Counted from the stretch's first letter, positions 34,222-48,270 are shown. The stretch is DNA of 64,000 nt from Gymnopus androsaceus JB14 (GCA_009733575.1 ML769567.1:62001-126000), one strand, 5' to 3'. Program-made: numbers and translations. The notes: generated from the sequence alone by a model not told the origin.

Positions 34222-35989
34222 CTAAACATTAATGATAGCCTCGACTACGCCAGGTACACTGTCAAAGAAGTCCAGCACTGGAAAATCGGCATGTCAGAGG
34301 AAAGGAAAGTCACAATATTTTCGAGGGGAAGCAAGGAAGAAAATCAGTACGCACTAACAATCCCAAACCTCTTTCCCGAATTCTCCTGCAACCAAGGGAG
34401 AATTTTCTGGTTGACTCCCGGGACGTCTGTTCCGTTTCCAAGGGCCATGATCTATGTAAAGTACCGTGTCAGTAAGTCCAGTATAATAGAATCCTAATAC
34501 ACAGTTCAACGTACCCTAGGCGTTTCGCCATCTGTATCATGCTCTGAGCTCGCAAACGTTATATACAATTGATCTGGGTGAATGTCTGGGTTTATCGCCT
34601 CCTGGAGATGGGCAATTGTGGCGTTGTATTTCCATTGGATGTTGAGGGCTGCAGATGCAGAGTCGGGGAGGCCGTCCGTTTCATAGTAATCCTACAGCAA
34701 GGGGGCTGAGCTTTGGCTGAGCTGTGTGAACGTTTGATGCTGGTACGAACCTCGATATAAGCAACTTGTTCTACCCCATCGATAGTATTATACACCAAAG
34801 TAATATTCGGATCATCATCTGTCCAATCCTCAGGATCAAGGTGAATCCCGATACGTTTACTGTATTCTGGGGCAGTAGGAAGAAGATTAAAGTCGAACCG
34901 TTGGAGCAGGATGAGTTTTCCCCGAGCTTCGCCTAGGCTGGTGAGCTGTTCAAGTGTATGTGTTAGAGGGAAGGGATGATAGGACGGACGAACGAAGGGG
35001 GAGGTTAATAAGTAGGTGAATGAGAAGGGGATTGAATTAATGTTATCGGGTATAAACGCACCGTTCCGTTAACCTGCGACCAAAACTTGGTCGCCAACTC
35101 ATCATTCATTAGAGCATCATACAAAGCTTCCTGGAATGCCTCTGTATATTCGGTCCCCGTACCACTTTCGTGGTTGATGGAAAGAAGGACGGTTTCAGTG
35201 GGGTGGGCATCGAGCCAATAGTAGAACCCGAATAAGACGTCTTGGAAGCGGGTTGTGGGAGCGAGGAGGGCTTGTGCTGGGTGACGGGATGGGAAACAAG
35301 GGAGGGAAGGGGATAAGAGAAAGACTCGATAAAAGAAAGGGATAAGACAGCACCATGATAAAACCCAATCGTATCATTTCCAGGATTCCAAGCAACACGA
35401 AGATCAAAGGCGCGAATCCCACCATTGAGCATTTGGAAGTACGAGTGCTCTTGGCATTGGAAGAATTCTGCTGCTTCGATACTTTGCAGTGTAACTATTA
35501 TTAAGATGGACTCGGGGAAGGGACGGAGGTTAACTCACGGACCAGTGTATCCAAGAAGTTCATCTTGTCTTGCTTGTGTATAGTTCCCTGTGAAAACAGT
35601 TCGGGGGCAAAACTAGTAGGACTCAGAGAGTGCGTACAAGTAGAGGAATCATGTGTTCCAGGGATACTCATATGAACCAACAGAGTATCGTCTGGGATCT
35701 TTGCCATCCAGTCGCAGGTTGCATTCAAGGCTGCGTCGCATCCAGTGTCATAGCCTGTATAAATCAACAAATAATTTCAAGCTTATTGAGCCGGAATCAG
35801 CTGTAGGCTGTACTGCGTACCTAAAATGGGAGCTCCTCGATCTAAAATCGCCGCTAGAGCAGCTTGAGCGAGATTTTGTTGAACCGAGGATGAGACCGAG
35901 TCTGAAGTTGTGCCCTGACCCAAGGCATTAGCCAGTAGAGTGTAATAAAGCGGAGAGGAGGCAAAGAGCTTGAGCCTGAAGATCACCAT
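34222..35989 (-). CDS. Secreted PLC-like phosphodiesterase (PI-PLC X-domain, TIM-barrel)
   Basis: Family role: bacterial-type phosphatidylinositol-specific phospholipase C fold; substrates may be phosphoinositides or GPI anchors. Seen: signal peptide in exon 1 (35989-35821), then MSIPGTHDSST with the first catalytic His, GGIRAFDLRVAW, GFYHG with the second His at a splice junction, DVLFGFYYWLDAHPTETVLL, LILLQRFDFNLLP and GNGTDVPGVNQ. The final exon is MLDFFDSVPGVVEAIINV with stop at 34222. Eight exons join in frame with standard introns, and no lesion was found. The join before PAEFFQCQEHSY is the least certain, since a few acceptor choices differ by codons. Asn-glycosylation sequons are present, consistent with secretion. 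Confidence 0.9.
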
Positions 35990-36744
35990 GATGGTGTCTG
36001 CTGAGGGAATGAAGGAAAGCTGAAGCTTTACCGATATTTATACTTACTGCATTGGATTGGAGGTGTCGGATAGCAAGTCTGTGCTTGTGATGGCTCTTGG
36101 CTGATGGAAATATATGCCTGGAGAACTCAAATCCACTTGAACATACACGTTTGAATAATTATCGAACACATTAAGCTCCTCCACTACGGCGTTGCCTATT
36201 TAGAAGGTCGATTTGAGGTTTAAGCGCCATCTAAAAATTGAAGGTCGGGCTTACCGAAAAAGGCAGACCCGGTTGTGTTCCGCCATTTTCTGAAGCTAAA
36301 GAAACGCGACACTTACCGTTCCTTCCACATCTTCGACAGTGTAAAAATCTCCGCTTTCTGGCGCAAATTTCCTTAGAAACCGTACATTCCGACAAAACTT
36401 GACCTATATAATAGTTCTTAATATAAGAAAAAATGAATACGCGTCAGTCACAAACGGTATCCATACATACCATCGTAGATATACTAACTGTAAACCTTGC
36501 GTGACTACTAGGCCGTCTAGCGTTCCAAGGGTCCGGGGAGAAGAGAAAGGATCTTGCGCCGACGTGGAAATGTTTTCGTACCAGGATATATTCTAGTAAG
36601 GGTATGTGCTATATATCAAGGTTCTATAAACTACGCCTAACATCACCCAGCGCCCTCGGGTTCAGAGAATTTCCGAGCTTCCGTGGTAGGACGTTGTATG
36701 AGATTCTAACGGGCCAAGAGTTTTGCTATCAACTGCGCGCAAGC
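35990..36744. other. Intergenic region, no supported gene
   Basis: About 750 bp between the phosphodiesterase start and the adenylate kinase stop; it holds the phosphodiesterase promoter. No exon or repeat structure was recognised. Confidence 0.45.
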
Positions 36745-37779
<1,035 letters not shown>

Positions 37780-38088
37780 GTTTGAGGAGAAATGAGAATT
37801 CGAGTACAGATTTTATAAGCCCAAATTCTGCACAACTTTGAGAGACGATCCGAAAAGCTGGACGCGAGCGACGCAAACGGTGAGGGTCGGGACACCTGAG
37901 TTCAACCGCGTCACGAATAACGAATATGTTTACATAAGCAACAGTTGACGGATCGGAAGGACACGGATGAGTCTCCGAGTCCGAAGAACGAGCGGAGGTA
38001 AGCAAAGTTCAAGCAAGAAAGGATGATATAACTGAAGAATCTAGTAAAACATACTGACGCGGACATAATGCGATTTAACGAAAACGGG

Positions 38089-40653
38089 CTAGTATCGGAA
38101 TTCATCACACAAGGACCGCAACTCATGCTGAGGATTCCAATACCAATGCGCTTGGACTCGGAGAGCTCCAGCCTTAGAAGTTTCCAGCCTATCAACGTCA
38201 ATGCTAATGTCGCTATGGCTGCAGTAAAGAACGATTGTTCAGAATCATTAATATCAAGCATTGCTAGTACTCACGCGTCATTGAGATGGTCGAGCAAAGC
38301 ATCAAACGTACGAGCGAGCGTCTTATGACAGTGTACGCAGCAGATAGCATCGTTATCCCAGGTATTTCCATCCGGTTCTGAGGTGAGGATCAATTTCGAT
38401 TCTTCGCCAAAAGGATCCACTGTCCTCAGGGGATGATTGTCATGATGGTTAAGCTGTCGTAGAGAAGGAACAGCGTTAAATGGTACATGTCCTTAAGACA
38501 CTATACAATGCCTACCGCAAAAGGCCACCTCATGAAAATCCGAACACTGTGTTGCTCACAACATTCGATGAGAGGATTAGCAAAGTCCAAGTCCTTTATC
38601 GTGGTAGTAGCCGGGTCAAGAGAACAAGTTTCGACAATCTTCTTTGCGTTTTGTGAGCCGATCTCACTCCAAGTGATTGATTGAGAGCTCCATGGACCTG
38701 CTGTGAAACTAGATGATAGTCTAGGCCTGTACGCCTTTATTCGTTCATCGCTGCGACTTTTGACTGGTTGCCTGTGCCAAAGGCAACAGGAATGGTAGAA
38801 CATCTGGGGATAAATCATCCTAACAGCATTGCTCCTGGGATTGGTAGCATCCAAGCAACCTGTGCATTCGAAGACTGAAGTTGCGAGGTGCAGATCAGCG
38901 GGAGAGGCGTTAGGGCGAGATTTTCTCATAATTTCGACCAGCTCCTGTATCTTCAGCGCATCTCCATTCATCAATAATATGAGGAAGGATGCTGTAGAAA
39001 CATTGACCGGAAAAAGTCTGAAGTGAGCTCTTCATCCTCGAGGGTATGCCATACCAAGTCTTCAAAAGAGTGGATTGGCGAGGACATCAACCAAGCTAGG
39101 GAAAGGATCTCGAAGATCGGATGCAGACCTGATCACGTTAAACTCTTGCTCGAGTAGAGAATAGCGATGGACAGCAATACAACGTCTTTCCTCATCCCAA
39201 GCGCCTGTTCTTACACTCTACTTAGCGTTTCCACCAATTCGGTTCTGATGTTGTTCCAATCTTGAGCGGAAAATATTATCAGAACAAAGCAGACCGCGAT
39301 TAATAAGATTTCCGTACCCTCTTCTGTCAAATTCTTCGACAGCTTGACTACTTTGTGGCAAGTGAAACTATCCCCGCCGTCAGGCGAGATAATTTTCTCC
39401 GCCTCCTCGCGCCACCCAATCTCTCCTAGTCGAGCAAGGATCCTGATTGAAGCTTTCAGGACCGTTCGGCTTGAGGATATAGATATATAGATACTCACGC
39501 TTCCTTCCTTTGTAAGCTGAATACCCTTTATCCTGACACTGTGCCACCTCTGACAAAGAGCACCATGCTAGGAAAACTAGTTTGAACGACGTGAGGTGTC
39601 AAATGATACGAAAACACTTACATCGGCTCTGGCGCGGTGTTCAGCACGCTTACGATTTGTCCAAGAGATGTGATCGTCGGGATGAAGTGATTCATATTCT
39701 TCTCTCAACTGCTCCGTTATCATCGGACTACCAATGGTAACGGTGTGCCCTTTTGTTGATTTCAGTCAATGTGAACAGGATAATTGTAACTTGACTGACG
39801 ATTTCGCTGAATGTGCTCCCATGGCAAGATATTTGAGTAGGTGAATTCGACTGACCAGCCTTTCATGAGCTCTGAGTGCTCAGGGAAACTAGCAGCTGCG
39901 AATTGAGAGGTAGAAACCGTGAAAGAGGCATCAGACGCACGAAGGTCATACATCTCTTGCAGCACCTCATGCGAAAAGACCACAGTACATCATCACAGCA
40001 TTCTTCGTGCACAGACCTAGAACTTGTTAAGCGTTACCAATTGAAGACCATCTATGCGTGTGCTCACATGGCAGTACGACTCGTAGAGAAGATGAGCATA
40101 TTGAGGTTCGCTCATATCGTCTGGAATAGGGTGGTAGACCTTCAACCCTTTCGCGAGCAGTACGCCAGACAAATCTCGAGGTCTTGTTCTTCAAAGTAAC
40201 TCGAAGGGTTTTAGATGTACGAGCGAGACGGAGAAGATCATCCGGATTCAAGAAACAGAAGATCTGCGTGAATAGTATGTACATCAACTCTAGGAATTGA
40301 AGCAAAACCAATCTATGTAGGCACACCTCAAGAGCCATATCTAGCGAAATATTCTCCAGCCTAGACAGCACTGCAGGTTCCACATTCTCCTCCGTTCTGG
40401 ATTCAACATGGGAACCATCGTTTTTGTTCGGCTGAACACCGTCCGCCCTTAAAGCTTCGCCTTCAGAGCTAATCCTGGCCTGTTTTCTGGGGCGCATTCC
40501 TTGACTGGCTTCCTCCTGTTCTTCCTCCTCGTCATGATTGACATAATTCAACTCTGAGTTGCCACTGGAAGTCAAGGGAGCTACGTTTGAGTAAAGGATC
40601 TGAGAATCATCTGAAGCGCTTTGATTCTCGCTGATTTGAATATTCTGAGTCAT
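38089..40653 (-). pseudogene. F-box gene D, full-length family member with several frame breaks
   Basis: Seen: acidic/basic N-terminus at 40653, then IFCFLNPDDLLRLARTSKTL and WRTARERVEGLPP. A one-base shift near 40130 precedes PDDMSEPQYAHLL in another frame, and a second shift lies near 39985 before CCDDVLWSFRMRCCKRC. Later exons give LREEYESLHPDDHISWTNRK, HGALCQRWHSVRIKG, ILARLGEIGWREEAEKI, DWNNIRTELVETL, AWDEERRCIAVHRY, RPNASPADLHLATSVFECTG, YPQMFYHSCCL, and a last segment CCVHCHKTLARTFDALLDHL...HSDI resembling a C2H2 finger, ending at 38089. The frame also changes between DVLANPLF and EDLVWHTLEDEE near 39070. This is the only copy keeping the long C-terminal half; A-C stop before it. Confidence 0.75.
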
Positions 40654-42710
40654 TGAAGTGAAAATCGTTGTGGATAAAGTTGGATAAAGTCACAAAGAAC
40701 TTAGATTCTAGAACGCGTGAGCGCTTATTGGGTCATGTCACGCACGTCAGCATGTGATCATTGATGAGTCAGTCTACGCGTCTACGCGTCTCTTTCGCGC
40801 TCGACCAAGAAATTGCTAAAACAAGATAAAATCATCTGAAGTAATAGAATGTATGCTCTTGGTGTACATGTCAAATATTCAATTTCGCTGGATGCTACAA
40901 TCGAGTCTGTCGGCCTCCTGAAGTATCACAGCCAGTCACTTGTCAAGCCCTTCCCAGTCGGATGTTGTCAGTCTTGTGGGTTCTTTGAGGTTATTTCATC
41001 AGATTTCTCGAGTTTTCAGACAACTTCTATGCAATCATGGCTGCTTTGAGATATTTCAGCTTCCGCGGTAGCTGTTTAACGAAAACCAATGTTATTGGTC
41101 TCCGCGGTGGAACATGCTTCCCAACCATCGAAGCACTACTGGAATCATTTTAGCACCTGTTAGATTTGGGTGATCTTCCCTTCAAGTTTGAGTACTAGTT
41201 TCAAGTTGTCTCTTTGCTATTATCATACTTATTCGAAGTTGTAGCATCAATGCATGAATATTTATTCTGGTTCCAGTGCAATATTGTTATCTGTATCGGG
41301 AGGGAGGTCCCTGAGCGCTTTGTACCATCTCCGTGCAATTTCGGCTGCGGAGCACTGGCCTGAGTCCTGAGGCCTAACTCGAGGTGACCTTGAAGCACGA
41401 AGGATGGAATTACTTCCCGAAAGCTTAAAACCTAGTAGTAGTTACTAGCACTGCTAGGCAACAGGCCAAGCTTCCTTTGAGTAAGTAGATTCAGAAACTC
41501 GTCCGTTTCCAAAGGACTTGTCAAAAACTTGAACGATGTGATTGTTATTTATTACTTCCAGCTATCAGCCCCGCACATCGCCCAAGTGTTGGCGCGTTTG
41601 CAACCTGACCGCTGTACCCGAAATGTCCACGTTTCACCGAGGTAGGGGTAATTGTACTGAGGCCTTGGTCGAGCCAAGAGCTCACCTTGGCCCAGGGTAT
41701 AAATCTCGTTGAAGGATGTATTTTCTGGTACAGGTATAGATATGTATGACCATCATTTAATATTTCATCGAGATAGTTTCTGGCAAAGCAGCTAGTACCC
41801 TGCCTCCCCCTGCCTCCCTGCGGCTGAATCGTTGTGAGCGCGATTCTGAACTAAGTAAGTCTAAGTATCAAACGAATTGCGGATTTAATTTTAAGGAAGA
41901 CGTGTTCGGCCACGGACTTTATGCCTTGCATCACATATGACGAGTTCTAGCTTTTCGGCAAGGTCAACTGTGCGGGAACGAGTGAAACGTCAGTCCTAAA
42001 ATTGTACAAAGTTCCTAGAGTTACTACAGCAGTTTTCGATGTCGGAGGATTCTTGAATCGGAGGAGCTGCATGAGCAGCTCGAGCCTAGTGAACACGATG
42101 AGGAGCAAAGTGTTCATCGCGACTAGGAGTGGGGCGGTGAGATTGAGATACCGCCGGGTAGTACGCATCAGGCACTGCATGGCGGTATTTGCGCGGCTAT
42201 TTTTGTGGTAACCAGAAAATTCGAGAAGTTGAAGTCAATCCATGGGTCCCAGATCAAGCTAAAGCCTTTACTAAATCCGTAACCATAAACTAGCGACGCG
42301 AAATCCTGAGTGGAGTGACTGGAGTCCCGTGTTCCCGCATCGGGTAGTAGATCGGTCGAATGGGGAAAGCCAAAGCTGACAATCACGGATGGCACAGGCG
42401 ACCCACGTGGTCCTCCCATCTTATATATATACGAGTATCGCGTCGCGAAGTAGGAGGTTTGAGGAACCCTTTGGGCCGTACAGTCCACGAACACAGTAAG
42501 TTTGAGCAACTATGCTCCGGTAATCCGAGTCGCTGATGGAGTTTATAGAATGGCTTAAGCTGAACAATAATTCTCAAATATAGCTTTCATTTCCCACTTC
42601 TTATCCTTCCGCTGAAAGGGGACGTGATTCCTTGAGACGTTCTGCCAAGTGTGTCTCATTCTTCTTATAATTTTGCTCGCTAAATTTAATTTATTATTCG
42701 AGTTCTCCCA
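40654..42710. other. 2 kb without a supported gene
   Basis: A minus-strand frame at 41947-42180 is leucine-rich and could hold one or two helices, but nothing joins to it. The right part is the promoter of the CBM21 gene, with pyrimidine tracts close to its start. Confidence 0.45.
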
Positions 42711-45047
42711 ATGGCGACTACTATGCTTGCAACCATTTCATCTCACTCACATGGATTATCTTCTATGGTTCTGTCACCTTCTGGCTCGCTCACCTCCAAC
42801 ACGGCTGGGTCGCCCTTGCCTCGTATTCCCAGGAGAACGTCTTCCACTCAGCGCGCATACTGCAGCGGAATTACCATTTCGCCGAAAGCGGTCTCTAGTC
42901 CAGTAAAGATTACGATGCAGCAAGCCACTCCTCTAGATGATAACTCTGCTTCTACTTCCGGAATTAACGCCGACTCCAGTAGCTGCCTTTCTTCCGCCCG
43001 AGCTAAAGGTCCTCGGGGTTCTCGGCAAGTTCCCGCAGAGCCAGCATCTCCCAAGTTCGGTATCGCTGGGTCACAGAAGGAACGTACTGTCTCTCTCCCC
43101 AGGGAGAGCGAGCCGCCTGTTTTGATCCTCAAAGTTCTTCCTTCGAGAACGCACTCGGAGACGCAGGTAGCATTCCCATCAGTCCAACCAAGTTCTCATA
43201 AATCCGCTCCTCTCCCTCCCGCCCTCGTCGTTCGAAAGAAATCTGGTCAGCTAGTTAAACCTTCGCTCAAGAGATCCAAATCGGCATTCAAAGGTTCTCT
43301 GTCCGTAAACCCCGGGGGCTTGTCCAGTAAAAGCGAACCAGCTACTCCCACTGTACCCAAAGCTGTTAAATTCGATTCACGCTTGGAGCACGTCAAGCTG
43401 TTCCTCGCTGAGCAACGGCCACGGGCAGTTTCCAGAGATGGTAGTCCTACTGATGATACAAGTGGGACAGAAAGTGATTTCCCGTCGTTCATCTTTGGAG
43501 ATACAAAGTCAAAGTCTCTAAAGATGATGGTCACCAATATGCCTCCCTCTCTGAACCTTGATACCGATATAGTCATGGAGGAGATGAAGCTTTCGTCGGA
43601 TGAGATTAGCATTGTCGGTAGGGTCCGAGTACGGAATATATCTTTCCAGAAATGGATCGCTACACGTTTCACCTTTGACGATTGGCAGACTACGAGTGAA
43701 GTTACGGCGAGATACCTCGAGTCAGCCGGCGAAGGGTTTGACATCTTCGGATTCTCTATCAGATTGTCCGATCTCATGGCGCGCATCGAGGAGAAGACGC
43801 TAATAGTCGCTCTTCGGTACAACGTCGATGGCAGGGAGATTTGGGACAACAATTTGGGACAGAATTATGTTGTTAAATTCGCAAAGGAGGTGCCTAAATC
43901 AGCGGGGCAGCCATCTGTCGGCGCATTAGGCTCAGATCGCGACATTTCTTCAGGTAGCGACATCTCTGATTTGCATAGTCGATTAGAGCAGGTCGCGCAG
44001 AAGAGGAATGAAACTGCTGCTGTTCCATTCTCACGGCCGTTGACTTCTTCAGATCCTGCATCGGCTCTCAAAGCAGAAACATCGCTCTCTTCTCGATACG
44101 ACTTTGGTGCATCTTTCAAAAGCGTCTCTAGCACTACGTTTAACACTCGTCAGCACACCCGAATGCACTCGTACCCGCTCGTCACCAGCTCCTCCGTCGG
44201 CTCTGTTCCAAGGCCTGAGATGTCGAAAAGGCGCGTCCATGCTAAATGAAAAACCAACTCTAGGTTCTCCTCGCGATTTAGAGGAGATCTTCCGACCGGC
44301 GCCCTTCATCCCATCCGATACCGAAAATGGACCAGAGCCCATCATCAAGAATCACCAGCGCGGGTCCTTTGATTTGAGCGGCATGGGCTCATCGATTGTG
44401 GACATAACGCCTCCTGGTACTCCCCGTTCGAGGTCCTTTAATGATGCAACGCCCATAGCCAGCCCTCGACATTACTCCTTTCCTTTCATCAAGGCCGGGA
44501 GTCTATACCGTGCTCCAGGCTTTGGCTTTGGACTTGCTCCAAAAGAGGTTCTCTCGGCTGAAACAAATGACGGATTGTCATCATTGATTTCACCTCCGAT
44601 TTCCGAATCCGAATCGTCAACGCCTGGCGCCTCTCCTCCTTTTGCACTTAGTCCGGTGCCAATGGAATCTGCCAGTCCCAGAACGGACTACAATCAGTTC
44701 CTAGATAGGTATGCTATGTTGTCCCTGCTCATAGTATCGTTACCTAAAATCGCTGCTATAGGTTCTGCTTTTTCACCGGCTCTGGGACTAGTGGTAGCAG
44801 TTCTAATGATTCAGCTTCGGAACCGCTCTCTCGTTCGTCGTCTATTTCAAGCATAGATGAATTTCTGTCTTCGTCCTCGCCACGTTTGCATGATGCGGGA
44901 GGGTTCCGTCTGTTTTCCCCTCAGCCCGTTACTCGAACTCGCGATGACATATCTATACGAATCAGCTCTGGGATAACATCTACGGCTACGCCGCAGGAAT
45001 GCCTTGATGGCTCGGATTCACGATCAGTCACTCCAACTGCGAGATAG
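42711..45047 (+). CDS. CBM21-domain protein, likely glycogen-targeting regulatory subunit of protein phosphatase 1
   Basis: Family role: brings type 1 phosphatase to glycogen and glycogen synthase (GAC1/PIG1 type). Seen: a serine/proline-rich N-terminal half, then KAVKFDSRLEHVKLF, where KAVKF fits the RVxF phosphatase-docking motif. The CBM21 domain follows at roughly residues 260-390 (SSDEISIVGRVRVRNISFQK, RFTFDDWQT, FSIRL, FALRYNVDGREIWDNN-like). A low-complexity tail has phosphorylation-type SP/TP motifs and SPRDLEEIFRPAPFIPSD. An intron at 44709-44761 joins FLDR to FCFFTGSGTSG; stop at 45047. Odd: the first frame closes at 44249 (RVHAK) and homologous tail sequence resumes in another frame from about 44210. 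The gene therefore has a single frame break or an unrecognised splice there. Confidence 0.85.
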
Positions 45048-45838
45048 TTTTGTAGCCTCCAACATTTTGTTCATTTGCATTTTTCGATCTACTCTAGATC
45101 GTCGGTATTTATTGGTTTTATCTCATAAATTTATGTTTTATAGATGGGTTTTAAAATACGGGTTTCTTCGATGGAAGATTGATTCTGCCATTTTTTTCAC
45201 CTCTCCCCCGTTCCCCATTCCCGCATCATTCATCTTAGTCACTGATCCTTTAAGTCTCGTCGGTCTTTCCCCATTCCCTCCTGTACTATATATTATCTTG
45301 TTTGTACCACTATCCTTCCTTTCATGGCCCTGATCACATTTATGTTCTTTTCTCGAGTTCTCGATCTAATCCCAGTTTCCCAAAAACGCTACCTCCCATC
45401 AATGTTTGTGGCTGCTTGCATATGTATACGTATCCTTATTATTACTTGCATACGAATTCTACGAATAAACACGCACATAGCCTAGGCCTCCGCCTCGAGC
45501 AAGGCCTCGAGTATCGTAAAAAATTCCATTTGTTTTGTGTCGTGTTATGAGCGTAGCAAACCTAGTCCTGAGGACATACGTTGTAAAAGGAAGGTCAAAG
45601 CGGTATTTCTGATTTGGCGGCAGGCAAGATAAGCATCGTGGCGTTTGGTGCGTACTTTGCGAGAGGATTCATCAGAGGGTTATTTATTTTTGGAAGTTAA
45701 CAAATTAAATCACCCTCGGCAAATTTCTTCATACCATGGTGTTTTCTCGCAACAGGAAAGCTTTCGCTGATTGATTCAAAATCTACTATGTAAAACAAAT
45801 TGCCATTATTCAACGGAGTCCAAGGGGAAAAAAAGTAT
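45048..45838. other. Convergent 3' intergenic region
   Basis: AT- and pyrimidine-rich sequence between the stop codons of the CBM21 gene (plus) and the thioester reductase (minus). No gene seen; two transcripts terminate here. Confidence 0.5.
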
Positions 45839-47408
45839 TTAGAGACGAGCTCGTCCAGGTTGACCCTTGCAGAGCATGGATGAACGCAAAAATCCAGAGG
45901 CAACCCAGTACTTCACCCATTTATCAACGAGGTCGGTGTCTACAGGTTTCAACTTTCGCATCGTTTTACTTAGTCTCATCCCGTTAGACAACGCGAAATC
46001 CACTGGTAGCTCTACTTCATTGTCAGCTTTTAGCCAGTTTTCACGAATAAATTTTGCTAGAAAATCCTATGAAAGAACTATGATCAATTGGTGGGCAGCG
46101 AGTAAAATACAGCAGCGTACGATATGGGGGAATATATGTTCTTCAGCTGATCGCTGAAGAATTTTATTCCACTCTGGAACCGAGATTAAAGGCAACGAAT
46201 TGGAGGGAAGTCTTAGCTCACGAATGAGCGAGTTCCGCAATCCCTGCATAAGGATTACGCTTGGTGCACGGTACGGATGTTCGATATTCACCGCGAAAGG
46301 CATGTCGTCGCTGGTGAAACCTACGTCAATGATCGTGCTGGAAACAGCGTCCATAGGAATCCATCGGCAGTCAAAAACCTGGGATCCAAGTATCAGATTT
46401 ATTGTAATCATACAGTTCATCCAACATACGGTTTCCGCTTCAAAAAGGACACCCAGGCTCAGAGATACATTTACCATGACCGGGAACCACTCTGAGGTGG
46501 ACCAAGCCCCATTGGGTTCTCCGCCACAAATTTGTCCAATGCGTAAGGATGTTGCATCCAGTCCGCTTTTTGCTAAGATCTGACATGTGGTATCAACATC
46601 TTGGTAAACATGGAAGAAAGAAAGAAATGTACCCTTTCGACAACATATTTACTCTCTCCGTATCCGTTTCCTATGGCGTACTTTGCATCCATTACTAGTT
46701 TTTCTGGGTAAGGACCATTGCTCCTGTCCCAAGCATGAGCCACAGTCACTGACGCCGCAAACAAGAATCGTAAATCGGCGCGGCGTTCACATGAACGAGC
46801 CAGATCTATCAAAGACCGCGTCCCTTTGACCTGTGACTCAAACGAGGACAAAGGCATGTTGAAGTTGAGAGTCCATGCCATATGTAAGACCATGGTCAAC
46901 TCCTGCTGTAGCTAAAGGCAAAATCATCAACGAGGTATTTGCGTGATATCATGCCAGTCCACACCTCCTTTGTTATGGATCCAGATAAACCCAAATCTGG
47001 AAGGTCATTTTCACCTTCCAGGAATACCAGTTTCGGTGAGGAAAGCAGAGAAACATCCAGAGCTCTGTCTTCAAACCGAACTTTATGACGTTCCATTATG
47101 GTGAAACTTGATGACCGTCTGTTGAGTGCGTATACGCGTCTGACGCGGTCCTTAGAGAGTAACGAGGCGAGTATCTCGGAACCGAGATTTCCAGTAGATC
47201 CAGTGAGAAGTATGGTTTCTGCTGCGACATGCCGCTCGCCGTTGTGCTCGACTTTAGGAAGGGCATATTCAAGACCGCTGGAGTATTTTGCAATCATTGC
47301 TTCAATCATCTCCGCACGATGCAAGGGGTCTGCAGCGTGTTGAGAATCGGAAAGGCCAGCTTTCAAAGTGTCAATTGTGAAGCTTTGGGTAGAGCGAATA
47401 ATACTCAC
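45839..47408 (-). CDS. Free-standing thioester reductase (R domain, NRPS-like / alpha-aminoadipate reductase type)
   Basis: Family role: NAD(P)H-dependent release of a carrier-bound acyl thioester as an aldehyde or alcohol. Seen: five exons (47408-46965, 46911-46633, 46579-46430, 46378-46121, 46066-45839). It begins MSIIRSTQSFTIDTLKAG, then ILLTGSTGNLGSEILASLL (dinucleotide-binding loop), YALNRRSS, LNFNMPLSSFESQVKGTRSL, YGESKYVVER (catalytic Tyr-x3-Lys), GQICGGEPNGAWSTSEWFP, and a C-terminal DLVDKWVKYWVASGFL. No adenylation or carrier domain is present upstream; an unrelated membrane gene starts within 900 bp. It is either a dedicated stand-alone reductase or the surviving end of a larger synthetase. 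A dead relative lies at 13.2-14.2 kb. Confidence 0.88.
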
Positions 47409-47599
47409 AGGGGCTATCCAGTTTGGATTTGTTGGGCATATGAACGAAGGTTAGCAAGAAATTGGGGCAATCAGGAGGCCCAAGGCTTAGATTTATACAT
47501 ACTGGAAAACCAAGCGAAGAACAGATAATCACTTTGACTTCCTCTATTCGGAGTAACACAAGTCTAGGATCAGGACACAACAGCCAACATCAGAAACCA

Positions 47600-47645
47600 C
47601 TCTGACATGCCTTGAGTTCTCCGCCACAAATCGAACGTCGCCACA
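47600..47645 (-). pseudogene. Short remnant of a second reductase copy
   Basis: The minus strand reads ICGGELKACQSGF, matching the QICGGEPNGAWSTSEWF region of the intact reductase but without flanking domain sequence in frame. It implies an earlier tandem copy upstream of the intact gene that has been almost wholly deleted. Confidence 0.45.
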
Positions 47646-47734
47646 GCAGCGGATATTGGACCTTGCTTGGAGTGGAATTGAAATTTGTTATTAAAGTATA
47701 GTTACATGGATTCATTTTTCATTTTGATTAGGAA

Positions 47735-48270
47735 TTAAACCCCGCAATAAACTGCGGCGAGGAAACATGCAAAAGCTGGAATATCAGTAGTGAGGGTGCG
47801 CAACGCGTGTATTTTCAGCCAGCGTTTTTGACCTTCACGAGCGGTAGCTGGCTTGTAGATCATACTCTCTATGACACGAGCAATCTATGCAAGAATAAGT
47901 AACCTCAAACACAAGTATTGCAGCAGCTGTAACGAACGTTGTAGCCAAAGGCAAAGTGGGCAAATGCAGCCAATGTTCCCCATCCCACCAAGGTTCGTCC
48001 AAAGGAATCCTGCGGCAACTTTCTCGAAAGAATAGCACCAGCGGTGCTTGTGCCGTTATAGACCACTACAGGTGCAAGGCCGGGTCGCAGGACGTAGTCC
48101 CAAAAAGCACTAGTTGATTCAGGAGGGATAGATTTTGCCCTTACAAGAGGGGATATGAATATGAATTCAGCAATTGTAAAGCTCAACGATGCAGTGGTAG
48201 TTAAGAGGGGGATCAGAGCAGAAGGAGAAGAGGGCATTACGGAGGGCATTACGATTGTGGAAGGAATCAA
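47735..48270 (-). CDS. Small four-helix integral membrane protein, unknown function
   Basis: Seen: exon 1 (48270-47938) encodes LIPLLTTTASLSFTIAEFIF, then FWDYVLRPGLAPVVVYNGT and LVGWGTLAAFAHFAFGYN. A 53-nt intron starting GTTCGT leads to exon 2 (47884-47735): IARVIESMIYKPATAREGQK, LRTLTTDIPAFACFLAAVYC and stop. Three to four hydrophobic helices and about 160 residues. The layout resembles DUF1772-like small membrane proteins, but I cannot assign the family firmly. An in-frame Met nine to thirteen codons in (MPSSPSALIP) may be the true start. It is co-directional with the thioester reductase just downstream. Confidence 0.75.

Noticed and set aside
43247..43852. 201-codon minus-strand frame
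   Set aside because: Antisense shadow of the CBM21 protein, which has clear domain support.
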